Shown here: positions 17,061 to 27,000 of the stretch, in pieces | Position numbering within the stretch: position 1 is the stretch's first letter | How the letters are laid out: each line of letters opens with the position of its first letter | Assembly (NCBI RefSeq): GCF_009650765.1 | Contig: NZ_CP045740.1 | Coordinates: 5,804,001-5,868,000, forward strand | Length of the DNA: 64,000 nucleotides | Direction: 5' to 3' | From: Streptomyces sp. SUK 48 | GTDB lineage: Bacteria > Actinomycetota > Actinomycetes > Streptomycetales > Streptomycetaceae | Position numbers and translations under genes: made by a program | Notes under the pieces: generated by a model | The model's input: only the letters and a program-made list of their open reading frames with translations | What the model was told of the DNA's origin: nothing | Databases searched by the model: none

Positions 17061-17773
17061 TTCATCACCCCACCGGTGCACGAGGCACCTGGCTCCGGCG
17101 TCTGCGGCCCCTGCACGAAGTCCGCGAAGAACTTGTTCACTTCGGGATCGCTCGCGCTCTTCACGGCCACCTGGTGACCCCACGCCGACAGGATCAGCGG
17201 CGCGGCCTGGTTCTCGTACGGACTCATCAGCGAGTACGGCGTCTTCTTCACCTTCGCCGCGAGCGCCTCGACGTCGGCCTTCGCCGCCTTGGGGGTGTAC
17301 GTCACCCACACCGCGCCGTGCTCCAGCGAGTGCACCGCGTTCTCGTCGTGCAACTGCTGCGTGTAGACGTCGCCGTTGCAGTCCGCCCACACCGGGTTGT
17401 GGTTGCCGCCCACCGGCGGATGCATCGGATACGACACCGGGGTCGTCACATGGGTCCGCGACAGCGTGCCCTTCCAGGTGCGCACGCCGTCCTTGGCGGT
17501 CGTGAACTGCCCGGAGTCCCCGGAGCTCTTGCTGTTCACATCGCCGGTGCCCTTGCCGGCGTCCTTGCCGTTGGCGCCGCTCGCGGCCGAGTCCTTCGTG
17601 CCGGACCTCGAGTCCACGAGGACGACACCGCCCACCACGAGGCCGGTGACGACGACCACGGACGCGGCGATGACGAGCGTCCGCTTCCGGCGCTCGCGCG
17701 AACGCTCCGCGCGCCGCATCTCCTCGATGCGCGCCTTGCGCGCCGCGCTGCTGCTGTTGTTGGCGGAACCCAT
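17057..17773 (-). CDS. DUF3105 domain-containing membrane-anchored protein
   Basis: 238 residues. A basic cytoplasmic start (AARKARIEEMRRAERSRERR) precedes one membrane helix (TLVIAASVVVVTGLVVGGVVL, about 32-52). The external DUF3105 domain has the family motifs YPMHPPVGGNHNPVW, DCNGDVY and HSLEHGAVWVTY, full of His that could bind metal. DUF3105 and DUF305 genes often travel together in actinobacteria, as here with a four-base overlap. Divergent from nsrR; the shared 141-bp region holds the NsrR box. Confidence 0.92.
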   Translation of the reverse strand: MGSANNSSSAARKARIEEMRRAERSRERRKRTLVIAASVVVVTGLVVGGVVLVDSRSGTKDSAASGANGKDAGKGTGDVNSKSSGDSGQFTTAKDGVRTWKGTLSRTHVTTPVSYPMHPPVGGNHNPVWADCNGDVYTQQLHDENAVHSLEHGAVWVTYTPKAAKADVEALAAKVKKTPYSLMSPYENQAAPLILSAWGHQVAVKSASDPEVNKFFADFVQGPQTPEPGASCTGGVMK

Positions 17774-17876
17774 GAGGCGATGTCCTTCTGGGGGGAGAGA
17801 ACGGACAGGGGTGGAGCCCGCTGATCGTAATGGGGGAGTGGCGGGCCGCCGTAGAGCGAGCACGGCAAAAGGGTTG

Positions 17877-17899
17877 AATTTGCACCCGGGATGCGTATT
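17877..17899. promoter_or_regulatory. NsrR-like operator over the nsrR promoter
   Basis: 23-bp dyad of the form AA-TTTGCA...TGCGTA-TT, close to the published Streptomyces NsrR palindrome (A/T-rich ends, GCAT/ATGC core). A -35-like TTGAAT (17874-17879) and -10-like TATTAT (17896-17901) overlap it and ATG follows at 17915. Autoregulation is the natural reading. Confidence 0.65.
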
Positions 17900-17914
17900 A
17901 TTTACGCTCGCGCC

Positions 17915-18367
17915 ATGAGGCTGCTGCGTTCCACCGACCTCGCCCTGCGCATCCTGATGCGCCTCGCCGTATCCACCGACGACATGCCCGCGACCCGCAA
18001 GGTCGCCGAGGACATGGGCGTGCCCTACACGCATGCCGCGAAGGTCGTCGCCGAGCTCCAGCACCTGGGCCTGGTGGACGCCCGCCGCGGTCGCGGCGGC
18101 GGACTGGCGCTGACCGGACGGGGCCGTACCGCCTCCGTCGGCGCGGTCGTGCGCACCTTCGAGGGCGACGACGAGGTGGTGGAGTGCGAGGGCGCCACCC
18201 CCTGCCCGCTGCGCTCGGACTGCCGGCTGCGCGGCGCCCTGCGCCGGGCCCAGGAGGCGTTCTACGCGTCCCTGGACCCGATCACCCTGGACCAGATCGT
18301 CAAGGACCCCACGGGCCCGGTCCTGCTGGGCATCTCGCTGCGCCCTGCCGGGACCCCGCTCTCCTGA
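17915..18367 (+). CDS. nsrR: NsrR, Rrf2-family nitric-oxide-sensing repressor
   Basis: 150 residues. Winged helix at the N-terminus (LRSTDLALRILMRLAV, then MGVPYTHAAKVVAELQ). Three cysteines in VECEGATPCPLRSDCRL have the C-X5-C-X5-C spacing of the iron-sulphur ligands of Streptomyces NsrR. Binding of NO destroys the cluster and frees target genes, chiefly hmpA, which lies next door on the opposite strand. ATG 17915 is chosen; an upstream ATG at 17891 falls inside the operator. A near-consensus operator overlaps its own promoter. Confidence 0.93.
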   Translation: MRLLRSTDLALRILMRLAVSTDDMPATRKVAEDMGVPYTHAAKVVAELQHLGLVDARRGRGGGLALTGRGRTASVGAVVRTFEGDDEVVECEGATPCPLRSDCRLRGALRRAQEAFYASLDPITLDQIVKDPTGPVLLGISLRPAGTPLS

Positions 18368-18389
18368 GCGGCTCTCCCGCACGCGCGGA

Positions 18390-18419
18390 GGGCCGCCCGG
18401 CTCTCCCGCCGGACGGCCC
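18390..18419. terminator. Hairpin between nsrR and hmpA
   Basis: GGGCCGCCCGGC (18390-18401) and GCCGGACGGCCC (18408-18419) pair with one mismatch around a six-base loop. It lies between the stops of two convergent genes (18367 and 18438) and can terminate both. Confidence 0.8.
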
Positions 18420-18437
18420 CGCGCACCGCTCGTCACC

Positions 18438-19622
18438 TCACCGGGCGGCGAGCCACAGATCGGGCCCGAAGACCTCGTAGTGGATGTCGGCCGGGTCCAC
18501 GCCCCTCTCGATCAGCTGACCGCGTACGGCGCGCATGAACGGCAGCGGCCCGCAGAGGTAGGCGCGGGTACCGGGCGCGATGCCGGTCCCGGAGAGGTCG
18601 ACCAGGCCGGTGCGGTCCCCGGGCCCGGCGTCCCGCTCGTAGAAGAACGCGACGGCCGAGTCCGCGAGCTTGTCCGCGTACGCCCGGTGGTCGACGCGCA
18701 GGGCGTGGTCCGCGGGGGAGCGGTCGCCGTGCAGGACGGTGACCGGCGCGTCGTACCCGTTAGCCGCGAGCGAGGCCAGCATGGCGACCATCGGGGTCAC
18801 CCCGATGCCCGCGGAGGCGAGCAGCAGGGGCCGCCCGGCGCCGCCGTCCAGCACCAGATCGCCGTACGGCTCCGACAGCTGGAGCACGTCACCCACCCGT
18901 ACGTGGGCGTGCAGCTGGTTGGACACCTCCCCCTCCGGCGTCGTGCCCCCGTGCACCCGCTTGACGCTGAACCGCCGCACGTCCTCGCCCGGCGCCCCGG
19001 ACAGGCTGTACTGCCGTATCTGCCGCGCCCCGTCGGCCAGCTTCACCCCCACGGAGACGTACTGCCCCGCGCGAAAGCCCCGGACGGGGGACCCGTCGAG
19101 GGGCCGCACCCGGAAGGACACGACGTCCTCGGTCTCCTCCTCCCGCCCCACGACCTCCCAGTCCCGGAACTCCCGGCTGCCGCTCTCCTCGTACAGCCGC
19201 TTCTCGACGGCGATCAGGGCGTTGGCCATCAGCCAGTAGACCTCGCTCCAGGCGGCGGCGACCTCGGGGGTGGCGGCCTCGCCGAGGATCTCCGCGATGG
19301 CGGCGAAGAGGTGCTCGTGCACCACCGGGTACTGCTCCGGTGCGACGCCCAGCGAGGCGTGCTTGTGGGCGATCCGGCCCAGCATCGCGTCCGGCCGCTG
19401 GTCCGGGTGCTCGACCAGGTACCCGGCGAAGGCGGCGATGGAGCCCGCGAGGGCCGACTTCTGGGCGCCGGACGCCTGATTGCCGCGGTTGAACAGGTCC
19501 CGCAGCAGCTCGGGGTGGGCGTCGAAGAGCCGGGCGTAGAAGCGCTCGGTGATCTGCTCGATGGCGGCCCCCACGGCGGGGAGGGTGGCGCGGACGGTGG
19601 TGGCGGACTTCTCGGACAACAT
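18438..19622 (-). CDS. hmpA: Flavohemoprotein (nitric oxide dioxygenase)
   Basis: 394 residues, standard length. Globin domain at about 1-135 (LFDAHPELLRDLFNRGNQ, HEHLFAAIAEIL with the proximal His), then an FAD-binding domain with RQYSLSGAPGED and an NAD-binding domain with ASAGIGVTPMVAML and AYLCGPLPFM. It converts NO and O2 to nitrate using NADPH. AAGGAG lies seven bp before ATG 19622. A NsrR-like palindrome sits 41 bp upstream, so it should be induced by NO through NsrR. Confidence 0.96.
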   Translation of the reverse strand: MLSEKSATTVRATLPAVGAAIEQITERFYARLFDAHPELLRDLFNRGNQASGAQKSALAGSIAAFAGYLVEHPDQRPDAMLGRIAHKHASLGVAPEQYPVVHEHLFAAIAEILGEAATPEVAAAWSEVYWLMANALIAVEKRLYEESGSREFRDWEVVGREEETEDVVSFRVRPLDGSPVRGFRAGQYVSVGVKLADGARQIRQYSLSGAPGEDVRRFSVKRVHGGTTPEGEVSNQLHAHVRVGDVLQLSEPYGDLVLDGGAGRPLLLASAGIGVTPMVAMLASLAANGYDAPVTVLHGDRSPADHALRVDHRAYADKLADSAVAFFYERDAGPGDRTGLVDLSGTGIAPGTRAYLCGPLPFMRAVRGQLIERGVDPADIHYEVFGPDLWLAAR

Positions 19623-19662
19623 CGCGGGCTCCTTGCGGTCTCGGCTGATCGAACGCTATTTA

Positions 19663-19685
19663 AACTTGCATCTGAGATGCAAATT
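19663..19685. promoter_or_regulatory. NsrR operator upstream of hmpA
   Basis: TTGCATC-TGA-GATGCAA (19666-19682) is a perfect dyad, extended to 23 bp with AA...TT ends. This matches the known Streptomyces NsrR site layout very well and overlaps the predicted hmpA promoter (TAAATA-type -10 just after it on the minus strand). Confidence 0.85.
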
Positions 19686-19889
19686 TAAGAGGGGTGTCCT
19701 GCCTCACGTCCCCACCCCGCCCGGCCGTTACGGATGCCGCCGCCGACAGGCAAGATGGGCGGCAGGGCAGTACACCTGCCGTAGGAGAGGCGTTCAGACG
19801 GTGGACGTCGGGGCGATCAAGGTCCGCAACACGGATGAAACGCTGTTGTGGTGGGATGCTCCTGACCAGCAAGGATGGGGAATCGGAAG

Positions 19890-21250
19890 ATGGACAAGCA
19901 GCAGGAGTTCGTGCTCCGTACCTTGGAGGAGCGCGACATCCGGTTCGTACGCCTGTGGTTCACGGACGTGCTGGGCTTCCTCAAGTCCGTCGCCGTGGCC
20001 CCGCCGAGCTTGAGCAGGCGTTCGACGAGGGCATCGGCTTCGACGGCTCCGCCATCGAGGGCTTCGCCCGGGTCTACGAGTCCGACATGATCGCCAAGCC
20101 GGACCCGTCCACCTTCCAGATGCTGCCGTGGCGCGCGGAGACCCCGGGCACGGCCCGGATGTTCTGCGACATCCTGATGCCGGACGGCTCCCCGTCCTTC
20201 GCCGACCCGCGCTACGTCCTCAAGCGCGCGCTGGCCCGCACCTCCGACCTGGGCTTCACCTTCTACACCCACCCGGAGATCGAGTTCTTCCTGCTGAAGG
20301 ACCGCCCGCTGGACGGCAGCCGCCCGACGCCGGCCGACAACTCCGGCTACTTCGACCACACGCCGACCAGCGTGGGCATGGACTTCCGCCGTCAGGCGAT
20401 CACGATGCTGGAGTCGATGGGCATCTCGGTGGAGTTCTCCCACCACGAGGGCGCCCCGGGCCAGCAGGAGATCGACCTGCGCTACGCCGACGCCCTCTCG
20501 ACGGCCGACAACATCATGACCTTCCGCCTGGTCATGAAGCAGGTCGCGCTCGAACAGGGCGTCCAGGCCACGTTCATGCCGAAGCCCTTCTCCGAGCACC
20601 CGGGCAGCGGTATGCACACCCACCTCTCCCTCTTCGAGGGCGACCGCAACGCGTTCTACGAGTCCGGCGCGGAGTACCAGCTCTCCAAGGTGGGCCGCTC
20701 CTTCATCGCGGGCCTGCTCAAGCACGCCGCGGAGGCCGCCGCCGTCACCAACCAGTGGGTCAACTCCTACAAGCGCATCTGGGGCGGCTCCGAGCGCACG
20801 GCGGGCGCGGGCGGCGAGGCCCCCTCCTACATCTGCTGGGGCCACAACAACCGCAGCGCCCTGGTCCGCGTCCCGATGTACAAGCCCGGCAAGACCGGCT
20901 CGGCCCGCGTCGAGGTCCGCTCCCTGGACACCGGCGCCAACCCCTACCTGGCCTACGCCGTCCTCCTCGCCGCGGGCCTGAAGGGCATCGAGGAGGGCTA
21001 CGAGCTCCCGCCGGGCGCCGAGGACGACGTCTGGGCCCTCTCGGACGCCGAACGCCGCGCGATGGGCATCGAACCCCTCCCGCAGAACCTGGGCGAGGCC
21101 CTCTCCCTGATGGAACGCAGCGACCTGGTCGCCGAGACCCTGGGCGAGCACGTCTTCGACTTCTTCCTGCGCAACAAGCGCCAGGAATGGGAGGAGTACC
21201 GCAGCGAGGTCACCGCGTTCGAGCTGCGGAAGAACCTGCCGGTGCTGTAA
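19890..21250 (+). pseudogene. glnA2: Glutamine synthetase-like gamma-glutamylpolyamine synthetase, interrupted by a -1 frameshift
   Basis: Opens at ATG 19890 with MDKQQEFVLRTLEERDIR, which reads to VAVAP at about 20003. The frame then breaks: AELEQAFDEGIGFDGSAIEG continues in the frame one base over. A single missing G near 20000-20005 (GCCCCGGCC expected, GCCCCGCC seen) restores about 450 residues. The rest is intact: PWRAETPGTARMFCDI, FMPKPFSEHPGSGMHTH and the catalytic loop NRSALVR. The adenylylation Tyr is replaced (DDVWALSDAE). GlnA2-type enzymes glutamylate polyamines in Streptomyces rather than make glutamine. Either a sequence error or a very recent mutation. Confidence 0.8.
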
Positions 21251-21324
21251 CCGGCGGACGGGCCCTGAGCCACGGCGACGCCCCGGGGCCGACGGACACG
21301 ACCCGCCGTCGGCCCCACCGGTGC

Positions 21325-21704
21325 TCACTCATCCGGATCGGGCCACGTCGCCGCCAGGGCCCGCAGATCCGGAAAGCGGAGTCCGGAGACGATCTCCCGC
21401 ACCTTCCCTCCGCTGAGCCGGCACACCTCCTCGGGACCGCCTTCCCCGGTGTCGAACAGGCCGGACCGACCGCGCGAACATGCGGCTCATCGCCGACGTC
21501 GCCGCCCTCGGCCGGCCGGCCGTGCGCTTGTGACACCACGTACTCGTTCGACGTGAACGGGAGGGTGGGCCGGTCACCACCGGGCAGCGTGACCTCCAGC
21601 AGCGGCACACGATGCTTCGGCGGCGCCGGCTCCACCAGCTTGCCCAGCGCCCCGGCGACGTCACGAGGACGCAGGCACATGTCATAGCCGTAGTTCAGCC
21701 CCAC
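21325..21704 (-). pseudogene. Small hypothetical gene, apparently frameshifted
   Basis: Likely start GTG 21704 (GGGGGAG six bp upstream; ATG 21710 also in frame): GLNYGYDMCLRPRDVAGAL. The frame stays open through EVTLPGGDRPTLPFTSNEY to HVRAVG near 21465, then loses sense. Moving one frame at about 21460-21463 (an extra C expected in CAGGCCGG) gives GLFDTGEGGPEEVCRLSGGK and RFPDLRALAATWPDPDE followed by TGA at 21325. Together about 127 residues resembling small Streptomyces proteins beginning VGLNYGYDM, of unknown function. A single-base deletion is inferred. Confidence 0.55.
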
Positions 21705-21815
21705 ACGCATCTCCCCCTTGCCGAGGCGACCGGCCCCCCGACCGAAAACCACCGCCCCCCCAGCCTTCCCCTGCCAGAATCAGGCGCACGCCTATTCGAT
21801 CTCGGGGGGAGCTTG

Positions 21816-22445
21816 GTGAAGGACGCGACGGAGCTGATCAAGGCCCTGACCGGCTTGGCCTGGCCGCTGATGACGGGCGTCGTGCTCTGGCGGCTGTTTC
21901 CCCTGATCAAGGAGATAGTCCGCTCCCGGGGATTCACGATCAAGGTGGGCGAGGCCGAACTGTCGGTGCAGGAGGTCTCGGAGAGCCTGATCCGCACCAC
22001 GGCCGACCTCCAGGGCCGCCTGGCCTCCGTGCACGCACCGGCGGCCACGCGCATCCTGGACTCCGTGCTCTGGGTGGACGACCGCCCCGAGAACAACGCC
22101 ACCGAGGTGGCCCAACTCCGCGCCCTGGGCGTCGACGTCGTCCTGGCCGGCTCCACCGACGAGGCCCTGCGCGCCCTGGCCCGCCCCCGCCACCCCTTCG
22201 ACGCCGTCATCTCGGACATGAGCCGCAGGGAACGCACCCGCACCAACCGCACCGCCGGCCTCGACCTGATCCGCGAACTGCGCGCCCATGACGACCCGAC
22301 CCCGGTCTTCATCTACGCCACCGCCCGCGCCCTCTCCCTACGCGATGAGATCACCGACGCGGGCGGCACGGCAGTGGCCGCCTCCTCCACGGAACTCTTC
22401 GAACTCCTGCGCGGCGTAGGCGAGTTCCCGACCCAGCGCACCTGA
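21816..22445 (+). CDS. Membrane-anchored protein with a receiver-like (CheY-fold) domain
   Basis: About 209 residues. An N-terminal helix, GLAWPLMTGVVLWRLFPLI (about 10-28), is followed by a linker (FTIKVGEAELSVQEVSESL). A Rossmann-like receiver domain follows from about residue 85: ILDSVLWVDDRPENN (acidic pair), FDAVISDM (phospho-acceptor-like Asp), and PVFIYATARAL. No output domain is visible. GTG 21816 is chosen for GGGGGA five bp upstream. Role unknown; a membrane-bound receiver that dimerises or is phosphorylated by a kinase elsewhere is an inference. Confidence 0.72.
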   Translation: MKDATELIKALTGLAWPLMTGVVLWRLFPLIKEIVRSRGFTIKVGEAELSVQEVSESLIRTTADLQGRLASVHAPAATRILDSVLWVDDRPENNATEVAQLRALGVDVVLAGSTDEALRALARPRHPFDAVISDMSRRERTRTNRTAGLDLIRELRAHDDPTPVFIYATARALSLRDEITDAGGTAVAASSTELFELLRGVGEFPTQRT

Positions 22446-22491
22446 GTCGGCCGCACCCGTACCCGACGCGCCACGGGGTACCCCCACCCCC

Positions 22492-23345
22492 ATGGCGAAC
22501 ATCCTCATCGGCACCTGCGGCTGGACCGACCGCGCCCTCCTCGCCAGCGGCTGGTACCCGCCCGGCCACCGCGACACCGAGGGCCGCCTGCGCCACTACG
22601 CCACCCGCTTCCCTCTGGTCGAGGCCGACTCCCCCTACTACGCCCTGCCCACCCCCCGCACCACCACCCACTGGGCGGAGCGCACCCCGGACGGCTTCCG
22701 CTTCGACGTCAAGGCACACTCCCTCCTCACCGGCCACCCCACCCGCCCCTCCGCCCTCCCCGAGGACCTGCGCGGACACCCCCGCGACGACGCCCTCCTG
22801 ACCGAACTCTGGACCCGCTACGCCGCCGCCCTGGACCCCCTGCGCCGCGCCGGCCGCCTCGGCACCCTCCTCTTCCAGTACCCGCCGTCCCTCACCCCCG
22901 GCCCCGCCGCCGAGACCTTCATCCGCGCGGCCCGCGAACGCGCCCGCGACTGGCCCTTCGCCGTGGAGTTCCGCAACCCCGCCTGGTGGCACAGCACCCG
23001 CACCCTCCCCTTCCTCACCGACCTCGACGCCACCGCCGTGTCCGTGGACGCCCCCACCCTCCCCCCGACCCCCCTCGTCACCACCCCCCACCTCTCCCTG
23101 ATCCGCTTCCACGGCCGCAGCCCCCACTGGGGAACCGGCACCAAGGAGGACCGCTTCCGCCACGCCTACACCCCCAGGAACTGTCGGAATGGCTCCCCTC
23201 GATCCACCACCTGGCCACCCGCACCGACGAGGTCCACCTCCTCTTCAACAACTGCTGCGGCGACGCCGCCGCGAAAGCGGCGGAGACGATGCAGACGACC
23301 CTCCTCGCCACGACGCCGCCGCGCCCGCGCACGGCGGGAAGGTGA
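22492..23345 (+). pseudogene. DUF72 family protein, interrupted by a -1 frameshift
   Basis: ATG 22492 opens ANILIGTCGWTDRAL, the standard DUF72 start, and reads through FRFDVKAHSLLTGHP, LGTLLFQYPPSL and FAVEFRNPAWW to RFRHAYTP at about 23173. After a C5 run (23171-23175) the frame is wrong. Adding one C gives QELSEWLPSIHHLATRTDEV and HLLFNNCCGDAAAKAAETM, the normal DUF72 ending, stopping at 23345. DUF72 proteins have a TIM-barrel fold with unproven function. A homopolymer deletion, natural or technical, is the simplest explanation. Confidence 0.75.
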
Positions 23346-23480
23346 CACGGCGGGTGGTGTCCGCCCGCAGCGGCCGGCGAGAACCCGTCACACCTCTGAA
23401 CCTCCAGCACGCCGGACCGAGGACGGACACCACCCGCCGGGGCACCGAGTCACCGCCTCCCCTCAGGCGCGACCCGAGCC

Positions 23481-23930
23481 ACGACGGCGTTGAAGGGGCC
23501 GCCGCAGGCATCCGCACGACAGCGAGGCAGCCGCGGCGCCCGGCGACGGCGAGGCCGCAGGCGGGCGACCACGACGGTGTTGATGGGGCCGCCGCGGGCA
23601 TCCGCACGACGGCGAGGCCGCAGGCGTGCGACCACGACGGTGTTGAAGGGGCCGCCGCGGGCATCCGCACGACGGCGAGGCAGCCGCGGCGCCCGTCGAC
23701 GGCGAGGCCGCAGGCGTGCGACCACGACGGCGTTGAAGGGGCCGCCGCAGGCAGCCGCACGACAGCGAGGCAGCCGCACGACGGCGGGGCAGCCGCAGGC
23801 GCCCGGCGACGGCGAGGCCGCAGGCATCCGGCGACGGTGTTGAAGGGGCCGCCGCAGGCATCCGGCGACCGCGTCGAAGGGGCCACCGCAGGCACCCGCA
23901 CCACGACGGCGAGCCAGCCACAGCCACCCG
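23481..23930. repeat. Tandem GC-rich repeats upstream of glnE
   Basis: Units beginning ACGACGG(C/T)GTTGA(A/T)GGGG start at 23481, 23571, 23634 and 23724, with degenerate copies at 23831 and 23864. Spacings are 90, 63, 90 and about 107 bp; the long units carry an extra 27-bp segment (AGCCGCGGCGCCC...). All are open in several frames, but no ribosome site or start precedes a plausible protein. Together with 23346-23480 and 23931-24002 this is a 657-bp stretch without a gene; the glnE promoter should lie at its right end. Confidence 0.75.
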
Positions 23931-24002
23931 ACCCGGCACACCCCGCCGCAGGCGACTACGCTCCCCCCAGGACCAGAGCTGACCCCGAGGGGAGCCCCAC
24001 CA

Positions 24003-27000
24003 ATGACGCCGGGCCGCAGAAGCAGCACCTTCACGCGCCTGCTCCGACACGGCTTCACCGACGCCACCGCCGCCGAACGCCTCCTCGACACCCCCGAACT
24101 CTCCCCGGTCCGCGACGACCCCTTCCTCCTCGAAGCCCTGGGCGCCACCGCCGACCCCGACCTCGCCCTGCACGGCCTCGTCCGCCTCCTGGAAGCCCAG
24201 CCCGCCCCGAACTCCCACCGCGAACTCCTCGACACCCTCATCGCGGCCAAACCCCTGCGCGACCGCCTCCTGGGCGTCCTCGGCGCCTCCGCCGCCCTCG
24301 CCGACCACCTCGCCCGCCACCCCACCGACTGGCAGGCCCTGGTCACGTACGAACCCCAGGACCTCCACCCCGGCGTCACCGAGTTCGAACGCGGCCTGGA
24401 AGACGCCACCGACCCCGTCGCCCTCCGCGTCGCCTACCGCCGCTGCCTCCTGTCCATCGCCGCCCGCGACGTCTGCGGCACCACCGACGTCGCCGAGACC
24501 GCCGCCGAACTCGCCGACCTCGCCACCGCCACCCTGCGCGCCGCCCTCGCCCTCGCCCAGGCCGCCGCCCCCGAGGACACCGCCGCCTGCCGCCTCTCGG
24601 TGATCGGCATGGGCAAGTGCGGCGGCCACGAACTGAACTACGTCTCCGACGTGGACGTGATCTTCGTGGCGGAGGCCACCGACGGCACCGACGAGACCAA
24701 GGCCCTCCGCGCGGCCACCAGCCTCGCCTCCCACCTGATGCGGATCTGCTCCGAGACCACCGTCGAGGGCTCCATCTGGCCGGTCGACGCCAACCTCCGC
24801 CCCGAGGGCCGCAACGGCCCCCTCGTCCGCACCCTCTCCTCCCACGTCGCCTACTACCAACGCTGGGCGAAGACCTGGGAGTTCCAGGCCCTCCTCAAGG
24901 CCCGCCCGGTCGCCGGCGACGAGAACCTCGGCCAGGAGTACCTGGCCGCGCTGCACCCCCTCGTCTGGCAGGCCGCCGACCGCGACAACTTCGTCGCGGA
25001 CGTGCAGAAGATGCGCCGGCGCGTGGTCGACAACATCCCCGCGGCCGAAGTGGACCGCGAACTGAAGCTGGGCCCCGGCGGCCTGCGGGACGTCGAATTC
25101 GCCGTACAGCTCCTCCAGTTGGTGCACGGCCGCACCGACCCCTCCCTGCGCAGCGGCTCCACCCTGGACGCCCTCGCCGCCCTCGCCGCCGGCGGCTACG
25201 TGGGCCGCGAGGACGCCGCCCGCCTGGACGAGGCGTACCGCTTCCTGCGCGCGATGGAACACCGCATCCAGCTGTACCGCCTGCGCCGCACCCACCTCGT
25301 GCCCACCGCCGAGGAGGACCTGCGCCGCCTCGGCCGCTCCCTCGGCCTGCGCACCGACCCGGTCACCGAGCTGAACCGCGAGTGGAAGCGGCACGCCGGC
25401 GTCGTACGACGGCTGCACGAGAAGCTGTTCTACCGCCCGCTCCTGGACGCCGTCGCCCAGCTCGCCCCCGGCGAGGCCCGCCTCAAGCCGGAAGCCGCCC
25501 GCGAACGCCTGGTCGCCCTCGGCTACGCCGACCCCGCGGCCGCCCTGCGCCACCTGGAGGCCCTGGCCTCGGGCGTCACCCGCAAGGCCGCGATCCAGCG
25601 CACCCTGCTCCCCGTCCTGCTGGGCTGGTTCGCCGACTCCGCCGACCCGGACGCCGGCCTGCTGAACTTCCGCAAGGTCTCCGACGCGCTCGGCAAGACC
25701 CCCTGGTACCTGCGCCTGCTCCGCGACGAGGGCGCCGCCGCCGAGAACCTGGCCCGCGTGCTGTCGGCGGGCCGCCTCGCGCCCGACCTCCTGATGCGCG
25801 CCCCCGAGGCCGTCGCCCTCCTCGGCGACGGCGACGGCGCGGCGAGCGGCCTGACCCCCCGCGGCCGTACCGCGCTCGAACAGGAGATCCTGGCCGCCGT
25901 CGGCCGGGCGGAGAACGCCGAGCAGGGCGTCACCGCCGCCCGCGGCGTCCGCCGCCGCGAACTCTTCCGCACCGCCGCCGCCGACATCGTCGCCTCCTAC
26001 GGCACCGAGGCCACCCCCGTCCAGGCCGACCAGGGCGCCCTGGTCGACCTCGTCGGCGGCGCCGTCTCCGACCTCACCGCCGCCACCCTCGCGGGCACGC
26101 TGCGCGCCGTGGTGCGGGCCGGCTGGGGCGACACGCTGCCCACCCGGTTCGCGATCATCGGCATGGGCCGGTTCGGCGGCCATGAACTGGGCTACGGCTC
26201 CGACGCGGACGTCCTGTTCGTACACGAACCGCAGGACGGCGTGGCCGAGCAGGAGGCCACCGCCGCCGCGAACAAGGTCGTCGCCGAGATGCGCCGGCTG
26301 CTCCAGCTGCCCAGCGCCGACCCCCCGCTGCTGATCGACGCCGATCTACGCCCGGAGGGCAAGTCGGGCCCGCTGGTGCGCACGCTGAAGTCGTACGGGG
26401 CGTACTACCGCCGCTGGTCACTGGTGTGGGAGTCGCAGGCGCTGCTGCGCGCGGAGCCGTTCGCGGGCGATGCCGGTCTGGGCCGCCGCTTCGTGGAGCT
26501 GATCGACCCGCTGCGCTACCCGGCGCGCGGCCTGACCGAGGACTCCGTGCGCGAGATCCGCCGGCTGAAGGCCCGCATGGAGTCGGAGCGGCTGCCCCGC
26601 GGCGCGGACCCCCGGCTGCACACCAAGCTGGGCCCCGGCGGCCTCTCGGACGTGGAGTGGACGGTGCAGCTGCTCCAACTGCGGCACGCCCACGAGATCC
26701 CGGGGCTGCGCACGACCCGTACCCGGGCCGCGCTGGCGGCCGCGCGGGAGGCGGGCCTGCTGGGCGAGGAGGAGACGGCGACGCTGGACGAGGCGTGGGT
26801 GCTGGCCACCCGGGTCCGCAACGCGGTGATGCTGGTGCGCGGCCGGGCGGGCGACACCTTCCCGACCCAGCCCCGCGAGCTGGCCGCGGTGGGCCGCTAC
26901 CTGGGCTACGGCGAGGGCCACGTCGGCGACATGCTGGACGCGTACGGCCGTACGACGCGCAAGGCGCGCACGGTCATGGAGGAACTCTTCTACGACGACG

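Noticed and set aside
23481..23930. Could the tandem repeats be a CRISPR array?
   Set aside because: Unit lengths vary (63-107 bp), there are no uniform short repeats with unique spacers, and no cas genes lie nearby.
23463..26225. 920-codon antisense frame opposite glnE
   Set aside because: Low-complexity product, no ribosome site, and it covers the glnE nucleotidyltransferase domains exactly.
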